Shown: positions 25,099 to 35,094, counted from the stretch's first letter. The stretch: 64,000 bases of DNA from Chitinophaga horti (GCF_022867795.2 NZ_CP107006.1:1488001-1552000), one strand, 5' to 3'. Notes: generated by a model from the letters alone, not told the origin. Numbers and translations are program-made.

Positions 25099-28000
25099 GT
25101 GCGCTTAAAAACATTAGAGATCAAAGGATTTAAAAGTTTTGCCGATAAAACCGTTCTGCACTTCGATGAGGGCGTAACGGGCGTTATCGGGCCTAACGGC
25201 TGCGGCAAAAGTAATATTATCGACTCTATCCGCTGGGTGATAGGGGAGCACAAGATCAGCAACCTGCGTTCCGAAAACCAGGCCGGACTTGTATTCAACG
25301 GGTCCCGCACGCGCTCCGCCTCCGGCATGGCCGAGGTTAGCCTCACTTTTGAAAATACCAAGAACGTACTTCCTACCGAGTTTACTACGGTAACTATTAC
25401 ACGTAAATTCTATAAAAACGGCGATTCCGAATACCGCCTCAACGATGTCGCCTGCCGCCTGAAAGACATTCACAACCTCTTTATGGACACTGGGGTGAGC
25501 ACTGACTCCTACGCCATTATCGAGCTGGGCATGGTAGACGATATCATCAAGGATAAGGAAAACAGCCGCCGCCGCATGCTGGAACAGGCAGCCGGTATCT
25601 CTATCTACAAAACCCGTAAGAAAGAGGCCAAAGCCAAGCTGGACGCCACCGAGGGTGACCTGAACCGTATAGAGGACTTGCTTTTCGAGATCAACAATAA
25701 CCTGAAAACGCTCGAAAGCCAGGCCCGTAAGGCAGAACGCTTCTACGAAATCAAAAAGGAATACAAAGAGATCAGTATAGAACTGGCCAAGGCCGCCCTG
25801 GAAGGCTTTAACGTAACCTTCCGCGACCTTACCGACCAGCAACAGGCCGAGATCGACAAGAAAGCGGCACTCGAAGCGGAAATAGCTACGGAAGAGGCTT
25901 CGGTGGAAGAGGATAAACTGCACTTCGTGGCCAAAGAGCGCGAACTGCAGGTGTTACAGCGCTCCTTCAACGAGCTCGTATCCACCATCCGTACCAAAGA
26001 GAACGATAAAAACCTGGCCTCGCAACAGTTGACGTACATGCGCGAAAGGGAAAAGAACCTCAGCGACTTCCTCAACAACGCGGAAAGCAATCTACAGGGC
26101 CTCACGGAATCGATCAGCTTTACGCAAAGGCAAAGCGAAGAAGAAGCCGAGGTGTTCGAATCGATGCAGGACGAACTGGAAACCCTGCAGGAAATGGTGG
26201 ACGGCAAAAAGGAACAGTTCCATCAAAAGAAACAACAACTCGAAAACCTGCGCCGCGACCAGCAACAATGGCAACGCCAGCAGTTCGAGGCCGAAAAGAA
26301 AGTAGCGGTAGCCGATACGTCTGTACAAAACCTGCAACGCAGCATTCAACAGTTACAGGAAGAAAAAACAGCCCGCGAAACACAGATCGCGCAGTTGAAA
26401 GACGAAAAGGAAATTCTCCAGGATACTGTCGATCAGCGGAAAGACGAACTGGAAGAGATGGTGCGCTTCCAGGAGGAGACGAAAAGTAAGATACTCGCCA
26501 CGCAGTCGGACATTGAATCGCTGCGCGATAAACTGGTAGATGAGAACCGTAAACTGGACAGCCGCAAGAACGAGTATGACCTGTTAAAATCACTTGTAGA
26601 CAGCCTCGAAGGTTACCCGGAGAGCATCAAGTTCCTCAAGAAAAATAACGAATGGAATAATAAAGCGCCCATCCTGAGTGATGTGTTTTTCTGTAAGGAA
26701 GAATACCGCACTTGCGTGGAAAACCTGCTGGAGCCGTACCTGAACTACTATGTGGTGAACAATGCGGAAGAAGCGGTACAGGCTATTCACCTGCTGGATG
26801 CGAACAAGAAAGGAAAGGCGAACTTCTTCATTCTTGACCAGTTCAACCACCAGGCGGGCACGCTGTTTACGCCTCCGGGCAGCATTCCTGCGCTGGATGT
26901 AGTGGAGATCGACGAAAAGTACAAAGGCCTGGGCAACTACCTGCTGGCTAAAGTATTTATTACGGAAGATGTTACCGCTATCGATTTTGGCCAGCTGCCC
27001 GAACAGGATGTGCTGATCATAGAGAAAAGCGGCCGTATGCACCGCGGTAAGTACAGCTTCAGCGGTGGTTCTGTAGGACTGTTCGAAGGTAAGAAGCTCG
27101 GTCGTGCCAAAAACCTGGAGAAGCTGGAAGCAGAGATCCGCGATCTCGAGAACGTTGTAGGCGATTTGAAAGACGCCATCCAGGCGAAACATAACGAAGT
27201 GCTGGGCTATAACAGCCAGTTGAACGAGAACAACATCAACGCGGCGAAAGAGCGCATCAACCAGTTAAATAACCAGGTTTTTGGCCTGCAGAACAGGATC
27301 GAGAACTTCCACCACCTCATCGAGACGGGCGACAAACGCCTGGCCGAAATGCAGCAGTCGTTGCAAACCAACATCGACAGTATTTCCGGCGTGCGTGATG
27401 AACTGGACTCCCTCAACGATCGGGTGCATGTGCTGCACGATAGCATCGTAGAGGCCGATCGTGCAGCACAGGAAGCCGAATCGCAGTTTAACCAGGCGAA
27501 CGTACAGTTCAATAACCAGAACCTGCAACATACCAGGCAGCAAAGTAAGGTAGCCGGCCTGAAACAGGAACTGGAGTTTAAACGCAAACAGTTAAGTGAC
27601 CTGCACATCCAGATCACGAATAATAAAGCCCAGTTGGAAGATACCGTAGCCAACCTGGCCGCGGCCGAAGACAAGCTGGCCTCCGCTGAAGACGGACTCG
27701 TGGAATTGTTCCGCAAGAAAGAAGAGGAGGAGAAAGACCTGAACGAAAAGGACCAGGAATACTACAACTTCCGCAACATGCTGCAGGAACGCGAAAGCGC
27801 CCTGCGCGCCAAACAGCGTAGCCGCGAGCAGATGGACCAGGCGCTCACCATCATCAAAGACAAGGTGAACGAACTGAAGCTGCAGCTCGCCTCTATGAAA
27901 GAGCGTTTGAGCGTGGAGTTTAAAGTAAACCTCGACGAAATACTCGACGAAGCCCGCAGCAGCGCGCTCTCTGTAGACGAACTGACCGGCAGCGCCGAAC

Positions 28001-28629
28001 GCCTGAAGAAACGCCTCGAGAACATGGGTGAGATTAACCCCACGGCGATCGAAGCGTATACGGAAATGAAGAAACGTTACGAGTTCATCCTCGAACAAAA
28101 GAACGACCTGGTAAATGCGAAAGAATCCCTGCTGGCCACGATCCAGGAGGTAGAAACCACCGCTAACCAGAAGTTCCTCGATACCTTTAACCAGGTGAAG
28201 GAAAACTTCATCCGCGTATTTAAGGCCCTCTTTACCGAAGAAGACCAGTGTGACATGATCCTCAACGATCCGTCTAACCTGGCCGATACCGGTATCGAGA
28301 TCATCGCGAAACCGAAAGGTAAACGTCCTGCCGCGATCACGCAGCTGTCGGGTGGAGAGAAGACCCTTACCGCTACCGCGTTGCTGTTCGCGATCTACCT
28401 GATCAAACCCGCGCCGTTCTGTATCCTCGATGAGGTGGATGCGCCGCTGGACGATGCCAACGTAGGCAAGTTCACAAACATGATCCGCAAGTTCTCCGAT
28501 AACTCACAGTTCATCATCGTAACGCACAACAAGCAAACGATGGCGGCGGTAGACGTGATTTATGGGGTAACCATGCAGGAACCGGGTGTAAGTAAGCTGG
28601 TGCCGGTGGATTTCAGGAGCCTGAACTAA
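25099..28629 (+). CDS. smc: chromosome segregation SMC protein
   Basis: 1176 residues with a GTG start (the first residues LKTLEIKGFKSFADKT are the conserved N terminus). Walker A is GPNGCGKSNIID (residues about 32-43). Two long coiled coils flank a hinge near residues 510-640. The C-terminal head has the LSGGEKTLTA signature and the Walker B FCILDEVDAPLDD. It forms the condensin core that organises and segregates the chromosome. Partners ScpA and ScpB are not in the window. A hairpin terminator follows at 28703-28728. Confidence 0.96.
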   Translation: MRLKTLEIKGFKSFADKTVLHFDEGVTGVIGPNGCGKSNIIDSIRWVIGEHKISNLRSENQAGLVFNGSRTRSASGMAEVSLTFENTKNVLPTEFTTVTITRKFYKNGDSEYRLNDVACRLKDIHNLFMDTGVSTDSYAIIELGMVDDIIKDKENSRRRMLEQAAGISIYKTRKKEAKAKLDATEGDLNRIEDLLFEINNNLKTLESQARKAERFYEIKKEYKEISIELAKAALEGFNVTFRDLTDQQQAEIDKKAALEAEIATEEASVEEDKLHFVAKERELQVLQRSFNELVSTIRTKENDKNLASQQLTYMREREKNLSDFLNNAESNLQGLTESISFTQRQSEEEAEVFESMQDELETLQEMVDGKKEQFHQKKQQLENLRRDQQQWQRQQFEAEKKVAVADTSVQNLQRSIQQLQEEKTARETQIAQLKDEKEILQDTVDQRKDELEEMVRFQEETKSKILATQSDIESLRDKLVDENRKLDSRKNEYDLLKSLVDSLEGYPESIKFLKKNNEWNNKAPILSDVFFCKEEYRTCVENLLEPYLNYYVVNNAEEAVQAIHLLDANKKGKANFFILDQFNHQAGTLFTPPGSIPALDVVEIDEKYKGLGNYLLAKVFITEDVTAIDFGQLPEQDVLIIEKSGRMHRGKYSFSGGSVGLFEGKKLGRAKNLEKLEAEIRDLENVVGDLKDAIQAKHNEVLGYNSQLNENNINAAKERINQLNNQVFGLQNRIENFHHLIETGDKRLAEMQQSLQTNIDSISGVRDELDSLNDRVHVLHDSIVEADRAAQEAESQFNQANVQFNNQNLQHTRQQSKVAGLKQELEFKRKQLSDLHIQITNNKAQLEDTVANLAAAEDKLASAEDGLVELFRKKEEEEKDLNEKDQEYYNFRNMLQERESALRAKQRSREQMDQALTIIKDKVNELKLQLASMKERLSVEFKVNLDEILDEARSSALSVDELTGSAERLKKRLENMGEINPTAIEAYTEMKKRYEFILEQKNDLVNAKESLLATIQEVETTANQKFLDTFNQVKENFIRVFKALFTEEDQCDMILNDPSNLADTGIEIIAKPKGKRPAAITQLSGGEKTLTATALLFAIYLIKPAPFCILDEVDAPLDDANVGKFTNMIRKFSDNSQFIIVTHNKQTMAAVDVIYGVTMQEPGVSKLVPVDFRSLN

Positions 28630-28702
28630 CCACTCATTGAGCGCTCGTCCCGTTTAATCTATTTTTAAGCAGATTTGGATATTTTCCTACTATTTTAGTG
28701 CG

Positions 28703-28728
28703 CACCGTTCCAAAGGAACGGTGTTTTT
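28703..28728 (+). terminator. intrinsic terminator after smc
   Basis: CACCGTTCC pairs with GGAACGGTG (9 bp) around AAA and is followed by T5. It ends only 16 bases before the ATG of the next gene, so it may also act as a leader hairpin for that gene. Confidence 0.8.
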
Positions 28729-28744
28729 GCAATCGATAGAAAGA

Positions 28745-31042
28745 ATGAAGATACGCAGCCAACATCTCTTATTGCCTCTGTTACTCAGCCTGCTGGCAGG
28801 TGCCTGCAAGCAACATTCCACGCCAGAACAGAAACGCGCAGCCGACTCGCTGGCCGCCCGGAAAGAATTTGCCAGTTCTCCTGTGTTATCCGCGCAGGAA
28901 AGTCTCGCCCAACTCCACGTTGAAAAAGGTTTTGACATTACCCTCGCCGCCTCCGAACCGCTAGTCGTGGCGCCCGTTGCCATGAGCTTCGACGAGCGTG
29001 GCCGCATGTGGGTGGTGGAAATGATGGGCTACATGCCCGACACCGTTGGTACAGGGGAAGACATGCGGAACGGTAGTATTGCTATTCTGGAAGATACCAA
29101 CAAAGACGGCGTAGCCGATAAACGCACGGTGTTCCTCGATTCCCTTGTGCTGCCACGTGCCGTTTGCCTTATAGAGAATGGCGTACTGGTCGCTGTGCCA
29201 CCTTACCTCTGGTACATTGAACGTAACGGCGATGCGCCGGGTCGCAGAACTTTGGTCGACAGTACCTATGCCGTAGAAGGCAATGTGGAGCACCAGCCGA
29301 ACGGACTGCTGCGCGCGATGGACAACTGGATCTATAATGCGAAGTCAGACAAACGATACCGTAAAAAAGGCAACCAATGGCTGATCGAGAAAACTCACTT
29401 CCGTGGCCAATGGGGCATCTCGCAGGATAACTACGGCCGCCTGTACGTAAACAACAACTCCGTAAACTTAGAGGGCGACTACTTTCCGCCAGGTTTCGGT
29501 GCCGGCAACAGCAGCCAGCGCGACGTAGGCGGTTACACCGAACGTGTTGTGCGCAACAACCGCGTATACCCGATGCGCGCTACGCCGGGTGTAAACCGTG
29601 GCTATACGAAGAATACGCTCACCGATAGTCTGCGTCTTGCTAACTTCACCGCTGCCTGCGGACCGCTCGTATACCGTGGCGCCTTATTCGGCGCGGCTTA
29701 CGACAACAACGCTTTTGTAGCAGAACCCGCGGGCAACCTGATCAAACGAAACATCCTGAAGGACAGTGGCTACGCCGTTACCGGCCGGCAGGCGTATGCG
29801 GACAGCGAGTTCGTGGCCAGTACAGACGAGCGCTTTCGCCCGGTGAATCTATCGACAGGCCCAGATGGAGCGATCTACGTACTCGACATGTATCGCGGCA
29901 TCATCCAGCATAAAACTTACCTCACCGATTACCTGAAGAACGAGATACGGATGCGCAACCTCAGCCTGCCGCTGAACTGTGGACGCATCTACCGCATTGC
30001 ACCGAAAGGCAAAGCCGCAACCATGCCTGACTTCAACGTATCGCCGGCCGGTCTGGTCGCGCTGCTCGATCATCCGAACGGGTGGGTGCGCGATATGGCG
30101 CAGCAGTTATTGGTAGACAGGCGGCCTGCAGAAGCCATCGCTCCGTTAAAGGCGCGGCTGGCCAATACCGCACAACCCATCGGCGCCTTGCATGCCCTCT
30201 GGACGCTCGAAGGCATGAACGCCCTGGACTTCGACCTGGTACGACCGCTGTTGCTACAAGGCGACGCGCAGCTGAAACAACAGGCAATGGCTACGTTGCC
30301 TGCGGTGCTCAATAACAGTAATCAGGCGGCCATTATCGCCCTGCTCAAAACATTTGACGCCGATCCCCGCACCGCGCCGATGCTCGGTTATTTACTGCCT
30401 TTCCTGCGGAAATACGACGCGCCTGCTGCGGATAACCTGCTCACCCAGCTAAGCCGCCTGTACGCCGACGATCGTTACGTAGCCGATGCGCTCATCAGCG
30501 CAGCCCCCGGCCGGGAAAAGGAACTGTTGCAGAGCATCACTGCCTGGAACAGCGATACAGCACTCGTCATCAACAAACGCCTGCAAAAAGTGCTGCGCGA
30601 TATCTCGGAGAGTAAGAAGGCCAAACTAAGTGAAGCTGTGTTGAATGAATACCCCCGCGGTTACAAGATCTTCACTACGGTTTGCCAAACCTGCCACGGC
30701 CCTGATGGCAATGGTATACAGTCACTGGCGCCACCGCTGAACGAATCGCAGTGGGTGAACGGTGAACGCGAGCGCCTGATCGCTATCGTGCTGTTTGGGC
30801 TTACCGGTCCGGTAGAGGTGAATGGCAAGGTGTACAAAGCGCCTGAGATCAGCGGGGATATGCCGGGCATTGGTAACAATGACGAGTTCTCCGATGCGGA
30901 CATCGCGCAGTTATTGAGCTTTTTGCGTAAGGCCTGGAGTAATAATGCCGATAAGATTACGGATAAGGATGTGAAAGCCACACGCCTGAAGCTGAAAGGC
31001 AGGCAGAAAGCATTTACGGTGGAAGAATTATTGAAACTATGA
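28745..31042 (+). CDS. PVC-type haem-binding CxxCH dehydrogenase lipoprotein
   Basis: 765 residues from the ATG at 28745, chosen because MKIRSQHLLLPLLLSLLAGACK is a lipoprotein signal. Residues about 60-400 form the membrane-bound dehydrogenase beta-propeller (FDITLAASEPLVVAPVAMSFDERGRMWVVEMMGY, NGLLRAMDNWIYNAKSD, GPDGAIYVLDMYRG). HEAT-like helices follow (about 430-620). A c-type cytochrome domain carries the haem motif CQTCHGPDGNG, and further ligands follow. It is probably a periplasmic sugar or alcohol oxidase passing electrons to the respiratory chain. Confidence 0.88.
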   Translation: MKIRSQHLLLPLLLSLLAGACKQHSTPEQKRAADSLAARKEFASSPVLSAQESLAQLHVEKGFDITLAASEPLVVAPVAMSFDERGRMWVVEMMGYMPDTVGTGEDMRNGSIAILEDTNKDGVADKRTVFLDSLVLPRAVCLIENGVLVAVPPYLWYIERNGDAPGRRTLVDSTYAVEGNVEHQPNGLLRAMDNWIYNAKSDKRYRKKGNQWLIEKTHFRGQWGISQDNYGRLYVNNNSVNLEGDYFPPGFGAGNSSQRDVGGYTERVVRNNRVYPMRATPGVNRGYTKNTLTDSLRLANFTAACGPLVYRGALFGAAYDNNAFVAEPAGNLIKRNILKDSGYAVTGRQAYADSEFVASTDERFRPVNLSTGPDGAIYVLDMYRGIIQHKTYLTDYLKNEIRMRNLSLPLNCGRIYRIAPKGKAATMPDFNVSPAGLVALLDHPNGWVRDMAQQLLVDRRPAEAIAPLKARLANTAQPIGALHALWTLEGMNALDFDLVRPLLLQGDAQLKQQAMATLPAVLNNSNQAAIIALLKTFDADPRTAPMLGYLLPFLRKYDAPAADNLLTQLSRLYADDRYVADALISAAPGREKELLQSITAWNSDTALVINKRLQKVLRDISESKKAKLSEAVLNEYPRGYKIFTTVCQTCHGPDGNGIQSLAPPLNESQWVNGERERLIAIVLFGLTGPVEVNGKVYKAPEISGDMPGIGNNDEFSDADIAQLLSFLRKAWSNNADKITDKDVKATRLKLKGRQKAFTVEELLKL

Positions 31043-31097
31043 TGATATAGATATGGAATTTTGCAGGCAGTGCATCTTCCTGCAAAATTCCTTCGAT

Positions 31098-31595
31098 ATG
31101 AAAAAGCTCATGTTATCGTGTGCTGCTATTGCCCTGGTGCTCTCATCTGTGGCGCAGCAACCTCAAACGAAGAAAGAAGTACCTCCTCCTCCGCCACCAC
31201 AGGAACCTAAATTGATTATCAGGGAAGGTGAAAAACCTCCGCCACCACCGCCGGCCGAACCGGTAAAGAAGGCAAAGCCTGCCCACCAGCCGGGTGTTGT
31301 ATTCACGCCGCCGAAGTTTAAGGACGAACCGTCTGTGAAGAAGTCCGCGCACAAGCCGGCAGTGGTGTTTACACCGGCAAAGGCGAAGGATAAACCGTCT
31401 GCGAAGAAAGCCTCTAAATCAGGTGTTAAGTTTCCGCCACCGGTGATTAAGGAGGATGCTAAAACACCACTTCCACCACCGCGTCTGATGGAGCGGGACC
31501 GTAAGAATCCACCACCTCCGCCTCCGGCAAATGGGCCGAAGCGCAATCCTAAAACGCCGCTACCGCCACCTCCTCCGCCGGTAGAGATGGAATAG
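31098..31595 (+). CDS. proline-rich periplasmic protein
   Basis: 165 residues from the ATG at 31098. The signal peptide is MKKLMLSCAAIALVLSSVAQQ. The rest is low complexity: poly-Pro blocks (EVPPPPPPQEPK, PPPPPPAEPVKK, NPPPPPPANGPK, PLPPPPPPVEME) linked by repeats of the type VVFTP-x-K-x-K-D-x-PS-x-KK. It resembles TonB-like envelope linkers but has no TonB C-terminal domain. It starts 55 bases after the CxxCH gene and may share its transcript. Function unknown. Confidence 0.6.
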   Translation: MKKLMLSCAAIALVLSSVAQQPQTKKEVPPPPPPQEPKLIIREGEKPPPPPPAEPVKKAKPAHQPGVVFTPPKFKDEPSVKKSAHKPAVVFTPAKAKDKPSAKKASKSGVKFPPPVIKEDAKTPLPPPRLMERDRKNPPPPPPANGPKRNPKTPLPPPPPPVEME

Positions 31596-31675
31596 GATAC
31601 AACGCTCAACTGAGTCACCTTTAGATTTTTGCCGATGAGGCGAATCCGCTTCGCCGAATGGGGTAACTACCGTCC

Positions 31676-31698
31676 AAGTGAGTGACACAACGGCGGCT
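31676..31698 (+). repeat. dispersed 23-bp element, copy 2 (diverged)
   Basis: Same length as copy 1 with four mismatches (AAGTG-AGT-GAC-A-CAACGGCGGCT). It lies between the convergent proline-rich and DUF192 genes. Confidence 0.6.
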
Positions 31699-31722
31699 GA
31701 AGTGGGCGCTGATGTTGGCTTC

Positions 31723-32235
31723 CTATCTTGTTTTAGTAAAAACAATTTTATCCCCGTAAGCGATCTTGTGCCGGTCGATGTAGCCGCCGTTTACTTCCAC
31801 CACGTACATGGCATCTTTATAACTCGGCAGGCTTTCTTCCGACAAAGGCGTAGCGTATTTCGTGACAGACACGATTTCCTGCTGCGCATTGACATAAGCG
31901 ATATCGAGCGGGATATAGGTGTTTTTCATATAGAACGCCTGCGGGCCTTCCGCTTCGAAAAGGAACAGCATGCCCTGGGACTCGTCCATTGCTTTGCGGT
32001 GCATGAGTCCCGTGGCGCGTTCTTCGTCGGTGATGGCCAGTTCTATATCGATGCGGCTGATCGTATCGCCGGTGGTTTTACTGATGAAATAGAGCTCACC
32101 TTCTTTGGTGAATGCAGGTCCCTTATCGGTGGATACTGCAACGGGATTATCCGCAGCAGTAGCAGGTTTCGGTTGGTTGCCGCAGCTATGCAGGGCAAAC
32201 ACTAATCCCAGCGCCCAGTATTGTAAAGTTCCCAT
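31723..32235 (-). CDS. DUF192 lipoprotein
   Basis: 170 residues with a lipoprotein-like N terminus (MGTLQYWALGLVFALHSCGNQ). The DUF192 core is complete: IELAITDEERATGLMHRKAMDESQGMLFLFEAEGPQAFYMKNTYIPLDIAYVN, then VVEVNGGYIDRHKIAYGDKI. DUF192 is a small beta-barrel of unknown function, usually exported. It is divergent from the Gfo/Idh gene, with about 69 bases between the starts. Confidence 0.85.
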   Translation of the reverse strand: MGTLQYWALGLVFALHSCGNQPKPATAADNPVAVSTDKGPAFTKEGELYFISKTTGDTISRIDIELAITDEERATGLMHRKAMDESQGMLFLFEAEGPQAFYMKNTYIPLDIAYVNAQQEIVSVTKYATPLSEESLPSYKDAMYVVEVNGGYIDRHKIAYGDKIVFTKTR

Positions 32236-32304
32236 AGTATCCGTTTTTGTGCTACGGAAAGATAAGAAAGATCACTATATTGATCTTACTAAAATTCCGC
32301 GTAC

Positions 32305-33588
32305 ATGCATCGTAGAGATTTCCTGTTCACCTCCGCAAAGGCCGGCGTGGCCTGGTCTGCACTGCCTTTACTGTCTTCTTTTAAACGCACCGAAAGTTAT
32401 AAACTGGCACTTATCGGCTCCGGCTGGTGGGGCATGAACATCCTGCGCTGCGCATTGAAGCACGGCGGCTGTAAGCTGGTGGCTATTTCGGACGTAGATA
32501 CCCGGCAGTCGGATAAGGCAATGCAGGAAATCAATAAACTTACTTCGGACAGGCCGCGGGTCTACAAAGACTACCGCGAATTATTACATAAAGAGAAGCC
32601 CGAAATCGTAATCGTCGCTACGCCCGATCACTGGCACCCGCTCATCACGATCGCTGCGATCGAACAGGGGGCGCATGTATACGTAGAAAAGCCCATCAGT
32701 CACACGATACTGGAGGGACAAGCCATGGTGAACGCCGCCCGTAAGCACGGCAAAATCGTACAGGTAGGTATGCACCGCCGTGTATCCCCGCATAACATGT
32801 CGGGCATGGATTTTCTTAAATCAGGAAAAGCAGGTAAGATCGGTATGGTGCGCGCGTTCGTGCATTACCCCGGCGGCGCAGGTAAACCCGTTCCCAACGA
32901 GGAAGCGCCGAAAGAACTGGATTGGAACATGTGGTGCGGACCGGCACCTTTGAACCCTTATAATCCTGCCATCCACCCAAAGGGTTTCCGCAACTTCCTC
33001 GATTATGCGAATGGTACGTTGGGCGACTGGGGCATTCATTGGATGGACCAGATACTCTGGTGGACGGAAGAAAAGCATCCGCGTAAAATATATTCTTCCG
33101 CCGCCCGGCACATCAAAAAAGATAACACCGACGCGCCCGATACGCAGAACGTCATTTTCGAATTTGAATCCTTCACGGCTACCTGGGAACACCGCACGTA
33201 CGCTGGCAACGAAGCAGAGAAAACAAACATCGGCTGCTACTATTACGGCACCGAAGGCACCTTTCATATGGGCTGGCTCGACGGCTGGACGTTTTATCCA
33301 TCCGATAAAAACAAGCAGCCCATCCACCAGGCCCCTCAGCTCGACCTGCCCGACCAGCAGAACATTGCCGGCCTATGGGCCAACTTCATGACCTGCATCG
33401 AAAAGCGCCAGACGCCGGTCTGCGACATAGAGATCGGGCAACGCTCGACGAATATGAGTTTGCTGGGCATGCTGTCGCACAAAGTAGGGCGCAGTATTGT
33501 CTGGGATGGAAAGCAGGTAGTGCAGGACGACGAGGCGAACAAGTTGTTGAAGCGGGCATATAGGGGAGAGTGGAAGTACCCGGTGTAA
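32305..33588 (+). CDS. Gfo/Idh/MocA-family oxidoreductase
   Basis: 427 residues. The N terminus HRRDFLFTSAKAGVAWSALPLLSS is a Tat-like signal, so the NAD(P)-enzyme is probably exported folded. The Rossmann motif is LALIGSGWWGMN and the family EKP motif is GAHVYVEKPISHT (about residues 125-137). The C-terminal domain (GTLGDWGIHWMDQILWWTEE, GTEGTFHMGWLDG) is intact. It probably oxidises a sugar or inositol derivative; the substrate is unknown. Confidence 0.9.
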   Translation: MHRRDFLFTSAKAGVAWSALPLLSSFKRTESYKLALIGSGWWGMNILRCALKHGGCKLVAISDVDTRQSDKAMQEINKLTSDRPRVYKDYRELLHKEKPEIVIVATPDHWHPLITIAAIEQGAHVYVEKPISHTILEGQAMVNAARKHGKIVQVGMHRRVSPHNMSGMDFLKSGKAGKIGMVRAFVHYPGGAGKPVPNEEAPKELDWNMWCGPAPLNPYNPAIHPKGFRNFLDYANGTLGDWGIHWMDQILWWTEEKHPRKIYSSAARHIKKDNTDAPDTQNVIFEFESFTATWEHRTYAGNEAEKTNIGCYYYGTEGTFHMGWLDGWTFYPSDKNKQPIHQAPQLDLPDQQNIAGLWANFMTCIEKRQTPVCDIEIGQRSTNMSLLGMLSHKVGRSIVWDGKQVVQDDEANKLLKRAYRGEWKYPV

Positions 33589-33909
33589 GCAAAAAATCGG
33601 CATGCTGGCAAACGCGGAGATCAAAGCGGGTGCTTCCCTGCGTTGTCATGACGGCGGGGAGAGGCTTCTTTCGAGCGTCATCGCGAATGAAATGAAGCGA
33701 CCCTCGTGTGCAGTCTCCGCGCTAGTAATCCGCGGAGACTGGTGCGGAAGGTTGCTTCCTTCGTCGCAATGACGATTTTTTTATGCTTTACCATCGTTCA
33801 AGCAAACATATGAGGACGAATCTTTCATACCTCGTCATTGTTTGCAAGCATACGATGACGGGGACAAAATCACACGTAGCGCAATGAAGTGAGAGACAAG
33901 CCGGTAAGA
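33589..33909. other. 321-bp convergent intergenic region
   Basis: Mostly occupied by the interspersed palindromic element described next, followed by a T-run. No ORF is credible. Confidence 0.5.
33676..33780. repeat. interspersed palindromic repeat, with terminator-like tail
   Basis: Outer arms CGTCATCGCGA and TCGTCGCAATGACG are imperfectly complementary. Inside, CAGTCTCCGCG and CGCGGAGACTG form a perfect 11-bp stem. GCGAATGAAATGAAGC is shared with the 2.4-kb copy. A T-run follows at about 33776, so the element can also terminate the Gfo/Idh transcript. Confidence 0.75.
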
Positions 33910-35094
33910 CTAAGCCTTCGCCAAAATCTCACTATCACTAAACTCCACATCCGTATAATCCTTGATCTCATTGTACACCGTATCTCTCTCCACCGGCCTT
34001 CTTCCTGCCTGGCGGATGAGCAGCGCGAGCTGTGCGGTGTTCATAGAAGGTGTTTGCTCTTCGGAGCCGGCCATTGAGTAGATCTTCGTGGTGTCGTCGA
34101 TCGTGCCGTCCAGGTCGTTTACGCCGAAGGCGAGGGTGAGTTGTGCGGTGCTTCTGCCCAACATCGGCCAGTAGGCTTTCAGGTGGGGGATATTATCCAT
34201 ATAGAGGCGGGCAATGGCGTACATGCGCAGATCTTCGATAATCGAAGATTCCGGGATGTGGGCCATGTCGTTATCTTTATTACGGAACTTCAGCGGGATG
34301 AAGGTGTTGAATCCATGCGTATCGTCCTGCAGGGAACGCAGGCGGTCCATATGGTCTACGCGGTGCCAGAACTTTTCGACGTGGCCGTACAGCATCGTAC
34401 AGTTGCTGTGCATGCCCAGTTCGTGCGCGGCACGGTGAATATGTAACCAGCCTTCTGCATCCACTTTATCATGGCAGATTTGCGAACGAACGTCAGGGTG
34501 GAAGATCTCTGCACCACCGCCGGGCATAGATTGCAGGCCGGCATCGAACAGCTTTTTCATGCCTTCTTCTACCGTCAGTTTTGCTTTGCGGAACATGTAA
34601 TCCAGCTCCACCGGTGTAAAGGCCTTAATGTGAAGGTCCGGGCGATGGGCACGGATGCGTTGCAGCAGTTCGCAGAAGAAGTTGAGGTCCATTTTAGGAT
34701 GTACGCCACCTACGATGTGTACTTCCGTAACGGGCTGATTATCGTACTTCTGCACGATGTGTAACATCTGGTCAACACTCAGTTCCCAGCCGTCTTCGCG
34801 GTTCTTGTATAATCTGGAATAGGAGCAGAACTTGCAGGTAAATACGCAAACGTTCGTGGGCTCTATATGAAAGTTCCTGTTAAAATAAGTCTTGTCTCCA
34901 TGCATCCGCTCTCTCACATGATTGGCCAATGCCCCCACAAATCCCAGGTCTCCCTTCTCAAACAGCATGATGCCATCTTCCTGGCTAAGCCTTTCCTGTG
35001 CTAATACTTTGTCTGCAATCTTCTTTAAACCTTGATCTAGCGATGCTTCCTGGAGAATAGTTGGCAGGGCAGGATACGTTTCTTTCGTCATCAT
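33910..35094 (-). CDS. mqnE: aminofutalosine synthase
   Basis: 394 residues. Radical SAM enzyme of the futalosine menaquinone pathway. The 4Fe-4S motif CVFTCKFC (C-x3-C-x2-C) lies near residues 82-90. Other family blocks are EVHIVGGVHPKMDLNFFCELL, KAFTPVELDYMF, SMPGGGAEIFHPDVRSQIC and AYWPMLGRSTAQLTLAFGVNDLDGT. The start overlaps the stop of the M43 protease gene by 4 bases (ATGA), or by 1 base if the second ATG is used. Confidence 0.93.
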   Translation of the reverse strand: MMTKETYPALPTILQEASLDQGLKKIADKVLAQERLSQEDGIMLFEKGDLGFVGALANHVRERMHGDKTYFNRNFHIEPTNVCVFTCKFCSYSRLYKNREDGWELSVDQMLHIVQKYDNQPVTEVHIVGGVHPKMDLNFFCELLQRIRAHRPDLHIKAFTPVELDYMFRKAKLTVEEGMKKLFDAGLQSMPGGGAEIFHPDVRSQICHDKVDAEGWLHIHRAAHELGMHSNCTMLYGHVEKFWHRVDHMDRLRSLQDDTHGFNTFIPLKFRNKDNDMAHIPESSIIEDLRMYAIARLYMDNIPHLKAYWPMLGRSTAQLTLAFGVNDLDGTIDDTTKIYSMAGSEEQTPSMNTAQLALLIRQAGRRPVERDTVYNEIKDYTDVEFSDSEILAKA

